Positions 26,457 through 34,620 of a stretch of DNA of 64,000 nt are shown here, one piece after another. Both the position numbers and the translations under genes were made by a program. This stretch comes from Actinomadura sp. NBRC 104425. GTDB lineage: Bacteria > Actinomycetota > Actinomycetes > Streptosporangiales > Streptosporangiaceae. The number at the start of each line of letters is the position of its first letter. Position 1 is the stretch's first letter. Where the stretch lies: NCBI RefSeq assembly GCF_030269545.1, contig NZ_BSTN01000021.1, positions 42,742 to 106,741 of the forward strand, in the 5' to 3' direction. The notes beneath the pieces were generated by a model. The model did not search any database and was not told the DNA's origin. It saw only the letters and a list, made by a program, of their open reading frames with translations.

Positions 26457-27290
26457 ATGTCCACTGTTTCGCAGCCCTCCCCCTCCGAGCCCGCCGCCGA
26501 GATCGGGGTCATCGGCGGCTCCGGCTTCTACTCCTTCCTCGACGACGTCGAGGAGGTCGACGTCGCCACCCCCTACGGGCCGCCCAGCGACCGCATCGCC
26601 CTCGGGGTGCTGGGCGGCCGCCGGGTCGCCTTCATCCCCCGGCACGGCCGCGACCACCGCTTCCCGCCGCACCGCATCCCCTACCGGGCCAACATGTGGG
26701 CGCTGCGCTCCCTCGGCGTGCGCCAGGTGGTGGCCCCCAGCGCGGTCGGCTCGCTGGTCGCCGAGCACGGCCCCGGCACGCTCGTCGTCCCCGACCAGCT
26801 CGTCGACCGCACATCCGGGCGAGCGCAGACGTACTACGACGAGGGCGCCGCCATCCACCTGTCGTTCGCCGACCCGTACTGCCCGGCGGGCCGCCGCACC
26901 GCCGTGGCGTCCGCCCGCGACACCGGCTGGGAGCCGGTCGACGGCGGCACCCTCGTCGTCATCGAGGGCCCGCGGTTCTCCACCCGCGCCGAGTCGCGGT
27001 GGTATGCGGCGCAGGGCTGGACGCTGGTGGGCATGACCGGCCACCCCGAGGCCGTCCTGGCCCGCGAGCTGGCGCTGTGCTACACGCCGCTGTGCCTGGT
27101 CACCGACCTGGACGCCGGAATCGAGGAGGGCGAGGGCGTGACGATGGAGGAGGTCCTGCGCGTCTTCGCCGCCAACATCGACAGGCTGCGCGTCCTGGTC
27201 GCCGAGGTGGTCCAGTCCCTGCCCGCGACCCGTGACTGCTTCTGCCCGAACGTCCTGGACGGCATGAAGCTGCCCCTGGAGCTGCCGTGA
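26457..27290 (+). CDS. S-methyl-5'-thioadenosine phosphorylase-type purine phosphorylase
   Basis: This 277-residue phosphorylase cleaves MTA (or a related nucleoside) with phosphate. GVIGGSGFYSF, FIPRHGRDHRFPPHRIPYRA, VVIEGPRFSTRAESR, VGMTGHPEAVLARELALCY and LVTDLDAGIEEGEGVT follow the family order; the Asp after CLVTD supports a 6-amino-purine substrate. A TAGTGT -10 box at 26443-26448 ends 8 nt before the ATG at 26457, indicating a leaderless transcript and deciding the start over upstream in-frame ATGs. Its stop overlaps the next start (GTGA). Confidence 0.9.
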   Translation: MSTVSQPSPSEPAAEIGVIGGSGFYSFLDDVEEVDVATPYGPPSDRIALGVLGGRRVAFIPRHGRDHRFPPHRIPYRANMWALRSLGVRQVVAPSAVGSLVAEHGPGTLVVPDQLVDRTSGRAQTYYDEGAAIHLSFADPYCPAGRRTAVASARDTGWEPVDGGTLVVIEGPRFSTRAESRWYAAQGWTLVGMTGHPEAVLARELALCYTPLCLVTDLDAGIEEGEGVTMEEVLRVFAANIDRLRVLVAEVVQSLPATRDCFCPNVLDGMKLPLELP

Positions 27291-27892
27291 GGGCGGCGCG
27301 TCTGCGGCGGCTCCTGGCGGCGCTGTCGGCCGCGCTCGCCACCGGCCTGGCCGTGCTGGCGCTGCGCCCGTCCCCGGCCGCCACCGTCCGGGTGCTGGCC
27401 GCCGCCCGCGACCTGCCCTCCGGCACCGTCCTGGGCCCCCGCGACGTGCGCCCGCTATCGCTGCCGCCCGACGCGGTCCCCGCCGGGGCGTTACGCGAGA
27501 ACGCCGTCGGCCGCACCCTCGCCGGCCCCATGCGCCGCGGCGAGCCGCTCACCGACGCCCGCCTGCTGACCGGCGGACTCCTGCGCGGCTACGGAGCCGG
27601 CACGGTCGCCACCCCCATCCGCATCGCGGACGCGGGGGTGGCCCGCCTCCTGCGGCCCGGCGACCGGATCGACGTGCTCGCCGCGCCGTCCCCCGGCACC
27701 CCGTTCTCCCGCACGGTGGTCTCCTCGGCCCCGGTGGTGGCGGTCCCCAGGCTCCGCTCCGACCAGGGAGCCCTGATCGTCCTGGCCACAGACCGCACCC
27801 AGGCCGCAGCGCTGGCGGCGGCGGGCTCCTCCCTCTCCGTGACCATCTCCGGCGCTCCGGCCGACCCGCCGCAGAACGATGCCCGCCGATGA
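27287..27892 (+). CDS. SAF-domain protein (RcpC/CpaB-like)
   Basis: This 201-residue protein has an N-terminal membrane helix or signal (LRRLLAALSAALATGLAVLA), then a SAF domain beginning VRVLAAARDLPSGTVLGPRD and VGRTLAGPMRRGEPLTDARL, and a C-terminal RcpC-like region (GVARLLRPGDRIDVLAAPSP, LIVLATDRTQAAALAAAG). RcpC/CpaB proteins help assemble Flp pili in the envelope, but no other pilus genes are near. The GTG start overlaps the phosphorylase stop by 4 nt, so translation is coupled even though no functional link is known. Confidence 0.8.
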   Translation: MRAARLRRLLAALSAALATGLAVLALRPSPAATVRVLAAARDLPSGTVLGPRDVRPLSLPPDAVPAGALRENAVGRTLAGPMRRGEPLTDARLLTGGLLRGYGAGTVATPIRIADAGVARLLRPGDRIDVLAAPSPGTPFSRTVVSSAPVVAVPRLRSDQGALIVLATDRTQAAALAAAGSSLSVTISGAPADPPQNDARR

Positions 27893-27926
27893 ACCGGACG
27901 GCCCCCTATACCGGCGGACCCGGGAG

Positions 27927-27955
27927 TTGATATTCTCGCTCCGCAATCTGATAAC
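27927..27955 (+). promoter_or_regulatory. Promoter of mscL
   Basis: TTGATA (27927-27932) and GATAAC (27950-27955) are spaced 17 nt and lie just upstream of the mscL start at 27982, fitting a vegetative sigma-factor promoter. Confidence 0.55.
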
Positions 27956-27981
27956 TACGGAACGTCACGAGTGAGGGCATC

Positions 27982-28380
27982 GTGAGCGGCTTCAAGAAGT
28001 TCCTCCTGCGCGGCAACCTCATCGAACTGGCGGTCGCGGTCGTCGTCGGCGCCGCGTTCAGCGCCCTGGTGACCGCCTTCGTGAACGCCTTCATCGGTCC
28101 GCTCATCGCCCTGCTCGGCGGCCAGCCCAACTTCAGCGGCCTGGCTTTCACGATCAGCGGCACCACGTTCCCCTACGGCGTCTTCATCACCGCCGTCATC
28201 TCCTTCCTGATCATCGCCGCGGTCGTGTACTTCCTGGTCGTCCTGCCCACCAGCAAGCTGCTAGAGCGGATGAACAGGGCCGAGAAGGCCGGCGAGCAGC
28301 AGTGCCCGCACTGCCTCAGCGACATCCCCCAGATGGCCACCCGCTGCAGGTTCTGCACCGCCGAACCGACCCCTGCTTGA
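27982..28380 (+). CDS. mscL: Large-conductance mechanosensitive channel with C-terminal zinc ribbon
   Basis: This 132-residue MscL relieves osmotic downshock. FKKFLLRGNLIELAVAVVVG is the conserved N-terminal helix and TM1, and FPYGVFITAVISFLIIAAVV is TM2. After the short amphipathic LERMNRAEKAGEQQ, the C-terminus carries CPHCLSDIPQMATRCRFC, a CxxC-x12-CxxC motif likely to bind zinc, in place of the usual charged helical bundle. The GTG start follows GAGTGAGGGCATC. Confidence 0.95.
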   Translation: MSGFKKFLLRGNLIELAVAVVVGAAFSALVTAFVNAFIGPLIALLGGQPNFSGLAFTISGTTFPYGVFITAVISFLIIAAVVYFLVVLPTSKLLERMNRAEKAGEQQCPHCLSDIPQMATRCRFCTAEPTPA

Positions 28381-28854
28381 CCCTGCGTCCCCGGCTCTCC
28401 GATAAGCAGTCCGCACAGTCCTCCGAGCCGCTCGCCAACCTCCCGACGCCGGCCGCTTGCCACCCGCCCGCTCAACACCACGCGGACCGACGCACCACAC
28501 GCCCTCACCGCGCCCGTGCCAACGCACCCATCACAACACCCGCGCCCCTCAAACCACACCGCCAGGGTGTGTCCGGTGGATCATGATGGGCCCGCAGCAG
28601 TGCGGTGACCAGGGCGATCCCGACCGCGTTGCTCCGTTGGCAGGCGGCCGCCGCACCGCCCGCTCGCACATGACGGCGGCGAAGCCGCAGACTCGCAAGC
28701 ACGCAGCGGACGACCCGGCACATCGGCCGCGCAGCTCGGCGCTACACGGAACGAGGCGGTACATGTGCTTGCCGTCCCAACCCTGGAAAGCACCACCGGC
28801 CAGTCCTACGCCATCCGGGACCCGAGCCGTGCTGCCGGACGCGCTCAGGCAGCT
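28381..28854. other. Intergenic region after mscL
   Basis: No supported gene in about 470 nt. Short frames on both strands are Arg/Pro-rich shadows. Confidence 0.4.
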
Positions 28855-28980
28855 GATGCGGCAGTCGGTGCTGACCACCCGGTTCTCGGTGGGGTCGGCC
28901 GACGCGCTGCGCCGCACCCGCGAGCTGCTGCAGCAGGGGGGCATCTTCGCCGCGGCGCGCCTGGGCACCCGGCGTCGTGG
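28855..28980 (+). pseudogene. Fragment of a CysM-type cysteine synthase
   Basis: The stretch encodes SVLTTRFSVGSADALRRTRE followed by LLQQGGIFAA. This is near-identical to the conserved C-terminal region of actinobacterial CysM-type O-acetylserine/O-phosphoserine-dependent cysteine synthases (about residues 225-260 of 310). The preceding and following sequence in all frames no longer matches the family, and the PLP-lysine domain is absent. A short relic, probably left by a deletion between mscL and the carboxypeptidase gene. Confidence 0.6.
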
Positions 28981-29060
28981 GTCTGGCGTGTCGGCCGTCC
29001 GGCGTCACCGGCAGCCCGCGCCGCCGTGGCCGGTGAGGTCGTACCAACGCGTCGGGGCGC

Positions 29061-30098
29061 TCAGTCGTCCCCTTCGGTGCCGTATTCCCAGTGCCATGGC
29101 TCGAAGGGATTGCTGTAGGCCCAGGCGGGGTGGAACCAGCCGTACTTCTTGGAGTTGGCCTCCATCCAGCGGAACTGCACAGAGCCCGCGATCTGCACGC
29201 CGCCGCAGAGGTCGACGGCCTGCCCGCGGCCGTGGTTGCTGGTGCCGGGGACGGCCGCGAACCCGGGTCGCTCCGCGTACACCCGCTGCTGGTCCGCCAG
29301 GCTGCGATAGGAGTCGGTCACGCAGATGTTGCGTCCGAACCGCCGCTTGTAGGCGTCGTTGAGCTTGTAGAAGGCCAACGCCGCGTCCGCCCGCAACTGC
29401 TCGCCCTTCTGCGGCAGCGGGCACAGGTAACGCGAGGGGATCAGCCCGTTGGGGAATTTGCGGGCTCCCGCGGCCAGATTCTTGGGACACATCGCCTGCA
29501 GGCGCTTGTCGCGCTCGGCCTGCATCTGGTCGAGCATCGCGGTGAGCTGCTTGGTGAGCTGCGCCGACCTGTCCCGCAGGCTCTGGACCTGCTGCTCCAG
29601 CTTGGTCTGCGCCACGGCGTTGCGCGACTGCAGCTCCTGCGCCGTCGAGGCCAGCCGCTGCCGCCGCTGCTGCAGGTCGTCCGCCTGCTGCACCAGCGCC
29701 TGCCGTCCCCCTGCGATGTAGGCCATGTCCGCGGTCGACCGCAGCCCCTCGCCGGCGTCCCCAGAGAAGATCGACATCGCGCCCCCGGCCCCCGGCTGCT
29801 GGTAGGAGGCGTTGGCCAGCCGGGCCACCGGCTGCCGGATCCGGTTGAGCTCGGCCTCGGCCGCCGCCAGGTCCTTGAGCGTGTCCCGCAGCTTGGCCTG
29901 CGACTTGGCCAGCTCCCTCTTGCGGTTCTCCATCTGGCGGGTGGCCTTCTGCAGTTCCGTGCGCGCCTTGTCCGCCTCACGGCGCAGCGATTCCACGGTG
30001 TCGCGCTGGCGGGTGGCGGCACCCGTGTGCGGTGCGCCGATGACAGCGAACATCACCAGGAAGACCGCGGTCAGCGCCGCCGACCGAGGAACTGGCAC
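29061..30098 (-). CDS. Secreted coiled-coil M15-family D,D-carboxypeptidase
   Basis: This 345-residue exported protein has a signal peptide (LTAVFLVMFAVIGAPHTGAA), a long coiled coil (about residues 33-200, rich in Gln, Leu, Arg and Glu), then a VanY-like M15 peptidase domain. ICVTDSYRSLADQQRVYA, GTSNHGRGQAVDLCGG (SxxHGxGxAxD zinc motif) and PWHWEY supply the metal and catalytic residues. It likely trims D-Ala-D-Ala stem peptides at the wall; the coiled coil resembles those of NlpC/P60 and EnvC-type hydrolases. The start is GTG 30098 with AGGAGG 8 nt upstream. Confidence 0.9.
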   Translation of the reverse strand: MPVPRSAALTAVFLVMFAVIGAPHTGAATRQRDTVESLRREADKARTELQKATRQMENRKRELAKSQAKLRDTLKDLAAAEAELNRIRQPVARLANASYQQPGAGGAMSIFSGDAGEGLRSTADMAYIAGGRQALVQQADDLQQRRQRLASTAQELQSRNAVAQTKLEQQVQSLRDRSAQLTKQLTAMLDQMQAERDKRLQAMCPKNLAAGARKFPNGLIPSRYLCPLPQKGEQLRADAALAFYKLNDAYKRRFGRNICVTDSYRSLADQQRVYAERPGFAAVPGTSNHGRGQAVDLCGGVQIAGSVQFRWMEANSKKYGWFHPAWAYSNPFEPWHWEYGTEGDD

Positions 30099-30181
30099 GT
30101 CGGGTTCCTCCTGATGCCTGAAGCGGAGAATAGCGGCAGGAACGCTACTACAGCTTCACCATGAACTGGGCGTAACCGAGG

Positions 30182-30685
30182 TCATCGAACGCGGTAACCG
30201 TTCCTTTGACACCATTCGCGCAGGAACGGGTTCTCCGACCAGCCCGGAGGACACACCCGCGGCCGCTCCCACTGGCGCCACCGATCCTGCCGGGTCGGTG
30301 AAGCGGTCGGCCGAGGCCGCGCCGACACGGTGGCCTTGGACGACGGCGTCGAACGCGACGTCCGCACAGGCCGCGGCGTGGACGCCGACTGCGGTGTGGA
30401 CGTCGGCTGCGGCGGCACGTACTCCCCGACCGTCGGACCGACGGACACCGGCGCCGGCGCCACCCGCGCCTGTGCCGTAGCGGCGCTCTGCGGCTCGGTA
30501 GGCGGCGTGTCCCGGCGCATCCCCACCACTGCGATCACCGCGACGACCGCGATGACCCCACCGCCGACGAGAAGCCCTCTGCGTGGCCTCCGCCCCTCGG
30601 CGCCCTTCGCCGTTGGTCCACCACGATGCCGTCCCGTCACGGCACCGAAGCGTACCGCCGGCGCCGGATCCGGCCTAGGGGACAC
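30182..30685 (-). CDS. Single-pass membrane protein with Pro/Ser/Thr-rich extracellular region
   Basis: This 167-residue protein has a basic cytoplasmic N-terminus, one helix (LLVGGGVIAVVAVIAVVGM), a low-complexity Pro/Ser/Thr region (residues about 60-135), and a compact C-terminal motif CPPGWSENPFLREWCQRNGY with two Cys that could form a disulphide. Family unknown. The start is GTG 30685 with a poor ribosome site. It is on the same strand as the carboxypeptidase and 83 nt upstream of it, so a wall-associated role is plausible but unproven. Confidence 0.55.
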   Translation of the reverse strand: MSPRPDPAPAVRFGAVTGRHRGGPTAKGAEGRRPRRGLLVGGGVIAVVAVIAVVGMRRDTPPTEPQSAATAQARVAPAPVSVGPTVGEYVPPQPTSTPQSASTPRPVRTSRSTPSSKATVSARPRPTASPTRQDRWRQWERPRVCPPGWSENPFLREWCQRNGYRVR

Positions 30686-30758
30686 CGTTCAAGGGGAAGC
30701 GATCGCTCGCCGCTTCCCCTACCCTGTAGGTGCCGTCCGCTAGGCTCTAGCGAGACAG

Positions 30759-30831
30759 GCCTCCGTAGCTCAGGGGATAGAGCACCGCTCTCCTAAAGCG
30801 GGTGTCGCAGGTTCGAATCCTGCCGGGGGCA
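30759..30831 (+). tRNA. tRNA-Arg (anticodon CCT)
   Basis: A 73-nt cloverleaf: acceptor GCCTCCG/CGGGGGC, D-stem GCTC/GAGC, anticodon stem CCGCT/AGCGG with loop CTCCTAA (anticodon CCT, reading AGG), T-stem GCAGG/CCTGC with loop TTCGAAT. CCA is not encoded. A truncated serine recombinase on the opposite strand reads into this tRNA and stops inside its D-arm, marking it as an integration site. Confidence 0.95.
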
Positions 30832-31770
30832 CCGATCCCGACAGTTCGCGAAGCTTCTCAGCGCCTACGTCAAAGTAGGCGCTGGGAAAGCGGAACACCG
30901 GCTGGACGTGGTGCCGTCCGGTGACGTGGACTTCGTGGACGAGCGACTGGATGAGCGCCTTGCGGGCGGCGGGTGCGCCGTGGTCGACGGCCTCTCGGAT
31001 GCGGTCTCGTACCTTCGCAAGGTCGTTCTCGGTCGGCGTCTGCGGAACGTCGGCGAGGGCGTCGAGGATTTCGATCTTGCGTTCGCGGAGCTGAGCGACT
31101 TTGTCCGCGAGTTCGCGTACGCGGTGCCCGCAGGTGTCTTCGGGCAGGGTCTTGGCCTCGAAGGCATGCAGGTAGCGCTCGATGCCGGCCTCGGCGTCGG
31201 TGATCTCTGTTTCCACGACCTGGAGCTCTTTCTGGTCGATCTGTTGTCGTTCGGCGCGGCGTTCGGCCACTGCGGCGACGGCCTTCTCGAACAGGCCGAC
31301 GTTTTGGTAGGTGGCCGGCAGCGCTTCGATGACGGCTTGGTCGAGTTGCTCGGCGGGCAGCTGTTCGGCGTTGCAGCTGTGGATGCCGTACCTGTTGCGG
31401 GAGTAGCAGGTGCAGTACCGGTAGGTGTACTTGTTGCCGGTGGCGGCGGTGCCCAGATAGTGCGTGCAGATGACCCGGCCGGTGAGCATGTAGTCCGAGG
31501 CGTTCGAGGCCCGCTTGTTGTGGTCCTCGCCACGGGCGACGAGGATCTCCTGGGCGGCCATGAAGACCTCCCGGTCGACCAGGGCGGTGTGCGGCGCGCT
31601 GTCGTAGTGGTCGCGGAAATAGACCTCGCCGAGGTAGACCCGGTTGCGCAGCACGGTCAGGACCGCGTCCCGGCTCCAAGGCATGCCGTTCTTGGTGCGG
31701 TGGCCGCGCTTGTTGAGCAGGTTGGCGATGGTCTTGGCGCCGACGTGCTGGTGGGCGTAGCGGTCCAAGT
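30770..31770 (-). pseudogene. Truncated large serine recombinase overlapping tRNA-Arg
   Basis: Only the C-terminal ~330 residues of a large serine integrase remain. These are the end of the Recombinase domain (GAKTIANLLNKRGHRTKNGM, RDAVLTVLRNRVYLGEVYF), the zinc-ribbon region (GRVICTHYLGTAATGNKYTY, CTCYSRNRYGIHSCNAEQL) and the long coiled coil after it. The N-terminal resolvase domain with the catalytic Ser is missing; sequence beyond about 31770 no longer matches. The last ~21 codons (GFEPATPALGERCSIP) are antisense to tRNA-Arg and the stop at 30770-30772 lies in its D-arm, as expected for recombination at the tRNA. Confidence 0.85.
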
Positions 31771-31903
31771 TCAGGGTTTGGACAGGGCCGGCCACCCGCC
31801 ACGGCAAGCCCCCCGAACTCCACCTCCGCGCATCCACCATCTGGCTACGCAACCTGCCGCCTCTCCCACGATCCGAACTACGAACACGGCCTCGTATGCG
31901 GGC

Positions 31904-32167
31904 ATGGCGTTCGCGGAAGTTCTGCTCGCCGCCGGCATGGTTCTCGGCAGCCTTGGCGTGTTGATCGAGGCGCTGCGCCGGCGGCGTTCGCAACCGGCAT
32001 CGGCACCGGGCATGCCGGTGCCGCCCGAGGCGCTGGATCGGGCGCGCCTCCTGCTGAGCAAAGGCCGCCTGATCGAGGCGGTCAAGAAGGTACGGAAGGC
32101 CACCAGCCTGGGCCTTGTCGAGGCCAAACAGGTCGTGGACGCCCTGCGTGGCCATCAGGTGCCCTGA
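31904..32167 (+). CDS. Small membrane protein with bL12 C-terminal-like domain
   Basis: This 87-residue protein has an N-terminal hydrophobic helix (FAEVLLAAGMVLGSLGVLIE) followed by RRRR and a Pro-rich linker, then AVKKVRKATSLGLVEAKQVV, which closely resembles the helix-loop-helix of the ribosomal L7/L12 C-terminal domain. Similar mini-proteins occur in actinomycetes with unknown function. The frame extends far upstream through the recombinase antisense, so the ATG at 31904, just before the helix, is chosen. No strong ribosome site is seen. Confidence 0.6.
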   Translation: MAFAEVLLAAGMVLGSLGVLIEALRRRRSQPASAPGMPVPPEALDRARLLLSKGRLIEAVKKVRKATSLGLVEAKQVVDALRGHQVP

Positions 32168-32419
32168 CGCCTCACCGCCTCTCGTATGCGCGAACCCCGG
32201 TCCGATGCGGTCCTGGCATGGCGCGACCGGTCGGCGTGGCTCTCGCGCGCCGACCCGGCGGCACCTCGTGCTGTCTGCTGATCGGTTCGGTCGGTTGTTC
32301 CGCGGAGGTCTTCTGCCTGTGGGAGCGTCTCGCCGCTCTCGTGCTCGCGGGCCTGCCGGGTCGCCTCCGGGTACGTCTCTCGTTTGGCGTGCATGGGCGG
32401 CGCCCCCAGGCTTGCGCGG

Positions 32420-33607
32420 TCACTTTCGCTCCGGAACGATCGTGACCCCGATGGCGAGGCTGAGTGCGCCGATGATGGCGGCGGTGATGGTGGGGGCGGC
32501 GTCGCCGCCGGTGGCGAGTGCGAACCCGCCGATGCCGGCGCCGAGAGCGCTGGCGATGTAGATCGCGGATCCGTTGAGTCCGATGGCGACGGGGGCGAGT
32601 GTAGGCACGGTCGCGAACAGCCGGTGTTGCTGGGGGACGATGGTGAGGCCGACGGCGAGGCCGAGTGCGGCCATGGTGAGGGTCGCGGCACCGTCGAGGG
32701 TGCGGGTGAGGGTCAGGGCCGCGGTGACGATGGTGACGCCGCACGCGCCGAGCAGCAGTGTGGTCCGTGCGCTTTGGCGGCGGACGAGCCGGGGCACGAG
32801 GGCTGTTCCGGTGACCTGGCCGGCGCCGTAGGTGAGCATGGCCACGACGATCCGGGCTCCGGAGCTGTGCATGATCGCGGGTAGGTAGGCGATGACGAGG
32901 AAGCCCGGGGTCATGACGGTCACGGTGCCGGTCAGGATGCCGAGCACTCGGGTGTCGGTCAGGGCCCTGCCGCGCTGTCGCAGGCTGAGACGGGGGGCGT
33001 GGGCCGGGGGCAGGAGGCGGATGGCGAGAGTGGAGACGGTGGCGAGGGCGACGAGGACCCACATCGCGGTGCGCCAGCCCCAGGTCTGGCCTACGAGGAT
33101 GCCGAAGGGCAGGCCAGCGACCAGGGCGACGGAGCTGCCGCCGGCGACGGTGGCCAGCGATCGGGCGCGGTGTTCGTCGTCGCTGAGGATGCCGGCGGTG
33201 CCGTAGGCGGTGGCCTGGTATGCGGCCGCTCCGAGCGCGGCGAGGACGCGGCCGGCGGCGACGGCGGCGAAGGTGGGTCCGGTGGCCTGCATGATCACGC
33301 CGGCGATGAACACGGCCATTCCGGTCGCGAGGAGGATGCGGCGGTCCCAGTTGCCGGTGAGTGCCGCGATGACCGGTGAGCCGATGGAGTAGACGAGCGC
33401 GAACAGGGTCGTGAGCTGGCCGGCGGTGCTGGCCGAGACGTGCAGGGAATGCGCGACCTGCGGCAGCAGCCCGGACAGGACGAAACCGTCCACGCCGAGG
33501 GTGAAGGTACCGATCGACAGGACCAACAGGGCGACGGTGCGCAACGCGCCCGTGGCCGCTGGACGGGGTGTCGTCGTGGTGGGCGGCTGCGTGCGCGCGG
33601 TGTTCAT
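32420..33607 (-). CDS. MFS transporter, DHA1-type
   Basis: This 395-residue transporter has 12 predicted helices. LSIGTFTLGVDGFVLSGLLP, then LTTLFALVYSIGSPVIAALT and RILLATGMAVFIAGVIM fit the DHA1 drug/arabinose-efflux group. GGAGGCGCAGCG precedes the ATG at 33607, which overlaps the stop of the upstream epimerase-like gene (ATGA). With the divergent TetR regulator and a palindromic operator this forms an inducible efflux module, probably for a toxic compound. It may be cargo of the remnant element at tRNA-Arg. Confidence 0.88.
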   Translation of the reverse strand: MNTARTQPPTTTTPRPAATGALRTVALLVLSIGTFTLGVDGFVLSGLLPQVAHSLHVSASTAGQLTTLFALVYSIGSPVIAALTGNWDRRILLATGMAVFIAGVIMQATGPTFAAVAAGRVLAALGAAAYQATAYGTAGILSDDEHRARSLATVAGGSSVALVAGLPFGILVGQTWGWRTAMWVLVALATVSTLAIRLLPPAHAPRLSLRQRGRALTDTRVLGILTGTVTVMTPGFLVIAYLPAIMHSSGARIVVAMLTYGAGQVTGTALVPRLVRRQSARTTLLLGACGVTIVTAALTLTRTLDGAATLTMAALGLAVGLTIVPQQHRLFATVPTLAPVAIGLNGSAIYIASALGAGIGGFALATGGDAAPTITAAIIGALSLAIGVTIVPERK

Positions 33608-34506
33608 CGCTGCGCCTCCGTGAAGAACCGGCCGTGTGCGAGGTCGTCGAGCAGGCCCGGGCCGGACGGCTGCCAGCCGAGCAGGCGGCGGGTGGCGATG
33701 CTGGATGCGGGGGCGTCTGTCCCGACCACACTCGACAGCCGACCGAAGTGCGCCTCGGCCTGGTCGGCGGGCACTGAACGCACCGGGATGCCGAGCCGGC
33801 CGCCGATGAACTCGGCGATCGCCCGCAACCGGACTCCATCTTCACCGACGGCGTGCAGGACCGACCCGGCCGGCGCGCTGTCCATCGCCAGCCGGAACAG
33901 CCGAGCCGCGTCCTGTCGGTGCACGGTCGGCCAGCGCTGCGAGCCGTCCCCGACGTAAGCCGAGATGCCTGTCCTTTCGGCGGTGTCAATGAGCGCGCCG
34001 ACGAAGCCGCGCCTGACCTGGTCGTGCACCGATGGCGCGAGGCGCACCACCGACACGCGCACGCCGCGGTCGGCCAACGCCAAGGCGGTCTGTTCCGCTC
34101 CGGCGCGTGCGGCGCCTGGCGAAGCGGGATCGGGCGGGTCGGCCTCGGTGCCCACCCGGCCCGGTGCCAGCAGGAGCGTTCCCGACGTGACGACGAAGGG
34201 CCGCCCCGAACCGGCCAGCACGTCGCCGATCGCCGCTATCGCGCGCCGGTCGGCGCCCGCCGCTTGGTCGTAGGGCTCGCCGTGCTGAAACGCCAGGTGG
34301 ATCACCCCGTCGGCGGCCTTCGCGGCCGCGCGCAGGCTGTCTGGATCGTCCAGGTCCCCGGGGTGGACGTCGGCCCTCTGCGCGGTCAGTCGTTCGGCCG
34401 ACTGCGGCGAGCGGGCCAGCGCCACCACGTGGTGGCCGGCATCGAGCAACTGGGTGACCACGGCTGCGCCGATGAACCCCGATGCGCCCGTAACGAATAC
34501 CTGCAT
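33604..34506 (-). CDS. NAD(P)-dependent epimerase/dehydratase (extended SDR)
   Basis: This 300-residue extended SDR has an N-terminal nucleotide motif (MQVFVTGASGFIGAAVVTQL), GDLDDPDSLRAAAKAADGVI, and a C-terminal region LRAIAEFIGGRLGIPVRSVP. The usual YxxxK is not obvious (the Ser/Thr region VVTSGTLLLAPG is followed by ARAGAEQTALALADRG), so catalysis may be altered or it may be an NmrA/atypical member. GGGAGG lies upstream of ATG 34506. It is translationally coupled to the MFS gene and divergent from tetR. Confidence 0.85.
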   Translation of the reverse strand: MQVFVTGASGFIGAAVVTQLLDAGHHVVALARSPQSAERLTAQRADVHPGDLDDPDSLRAAAKAADGVIHLAFQHGEPYDQAAGADRRAIAAIGDVLAGSGRPFVVTSGTLLLAPGRVGTEADPPDPASPGAARAGAEQTALALADRGVRVSVVRLAPSVHDQVRRGFVGALIDTAERTGISAYVGDGSQRWPTVHRQDAARLFRLAMDSAPAGSVLHAVGEDGVRLRAIAEFIGGRLGIPVRSVPADQAEAHFGRLSSVVGTDAPASSIATRRLLGWQPSGPGLLDDLAHGRFFTEAQR

Positions 34507-34571
34507 GACGAGTACCTCCCGGCTGAAGCGTCGTACGGCGCGGACGACTTCCGTGCAAGCGTTTCAGAACT

Positions 34572-34615
34572 CACGATACGACTTCTTGAATGAACGTTCA
34601 AGAAGTCGTATCGTG
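34572..34615. promoter_or_regulatory. 44-nt palindrome, likely TetR operator
   Basis: CACGATACGACTTCTTGAA (34572-34590) and its exact reverse complement (34597-34615) flank TGAACG. The core TTGAATGAACGTTCAA is of the kind bound by TetR-family dimers. It ends 5 nt before the tetR ATG and lies in the divergent gap to the epimerase/MFS operon, so bound repressor would block both promoters. Confidence 0.8.
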
Positions 34616-34620
34616 GGCAC

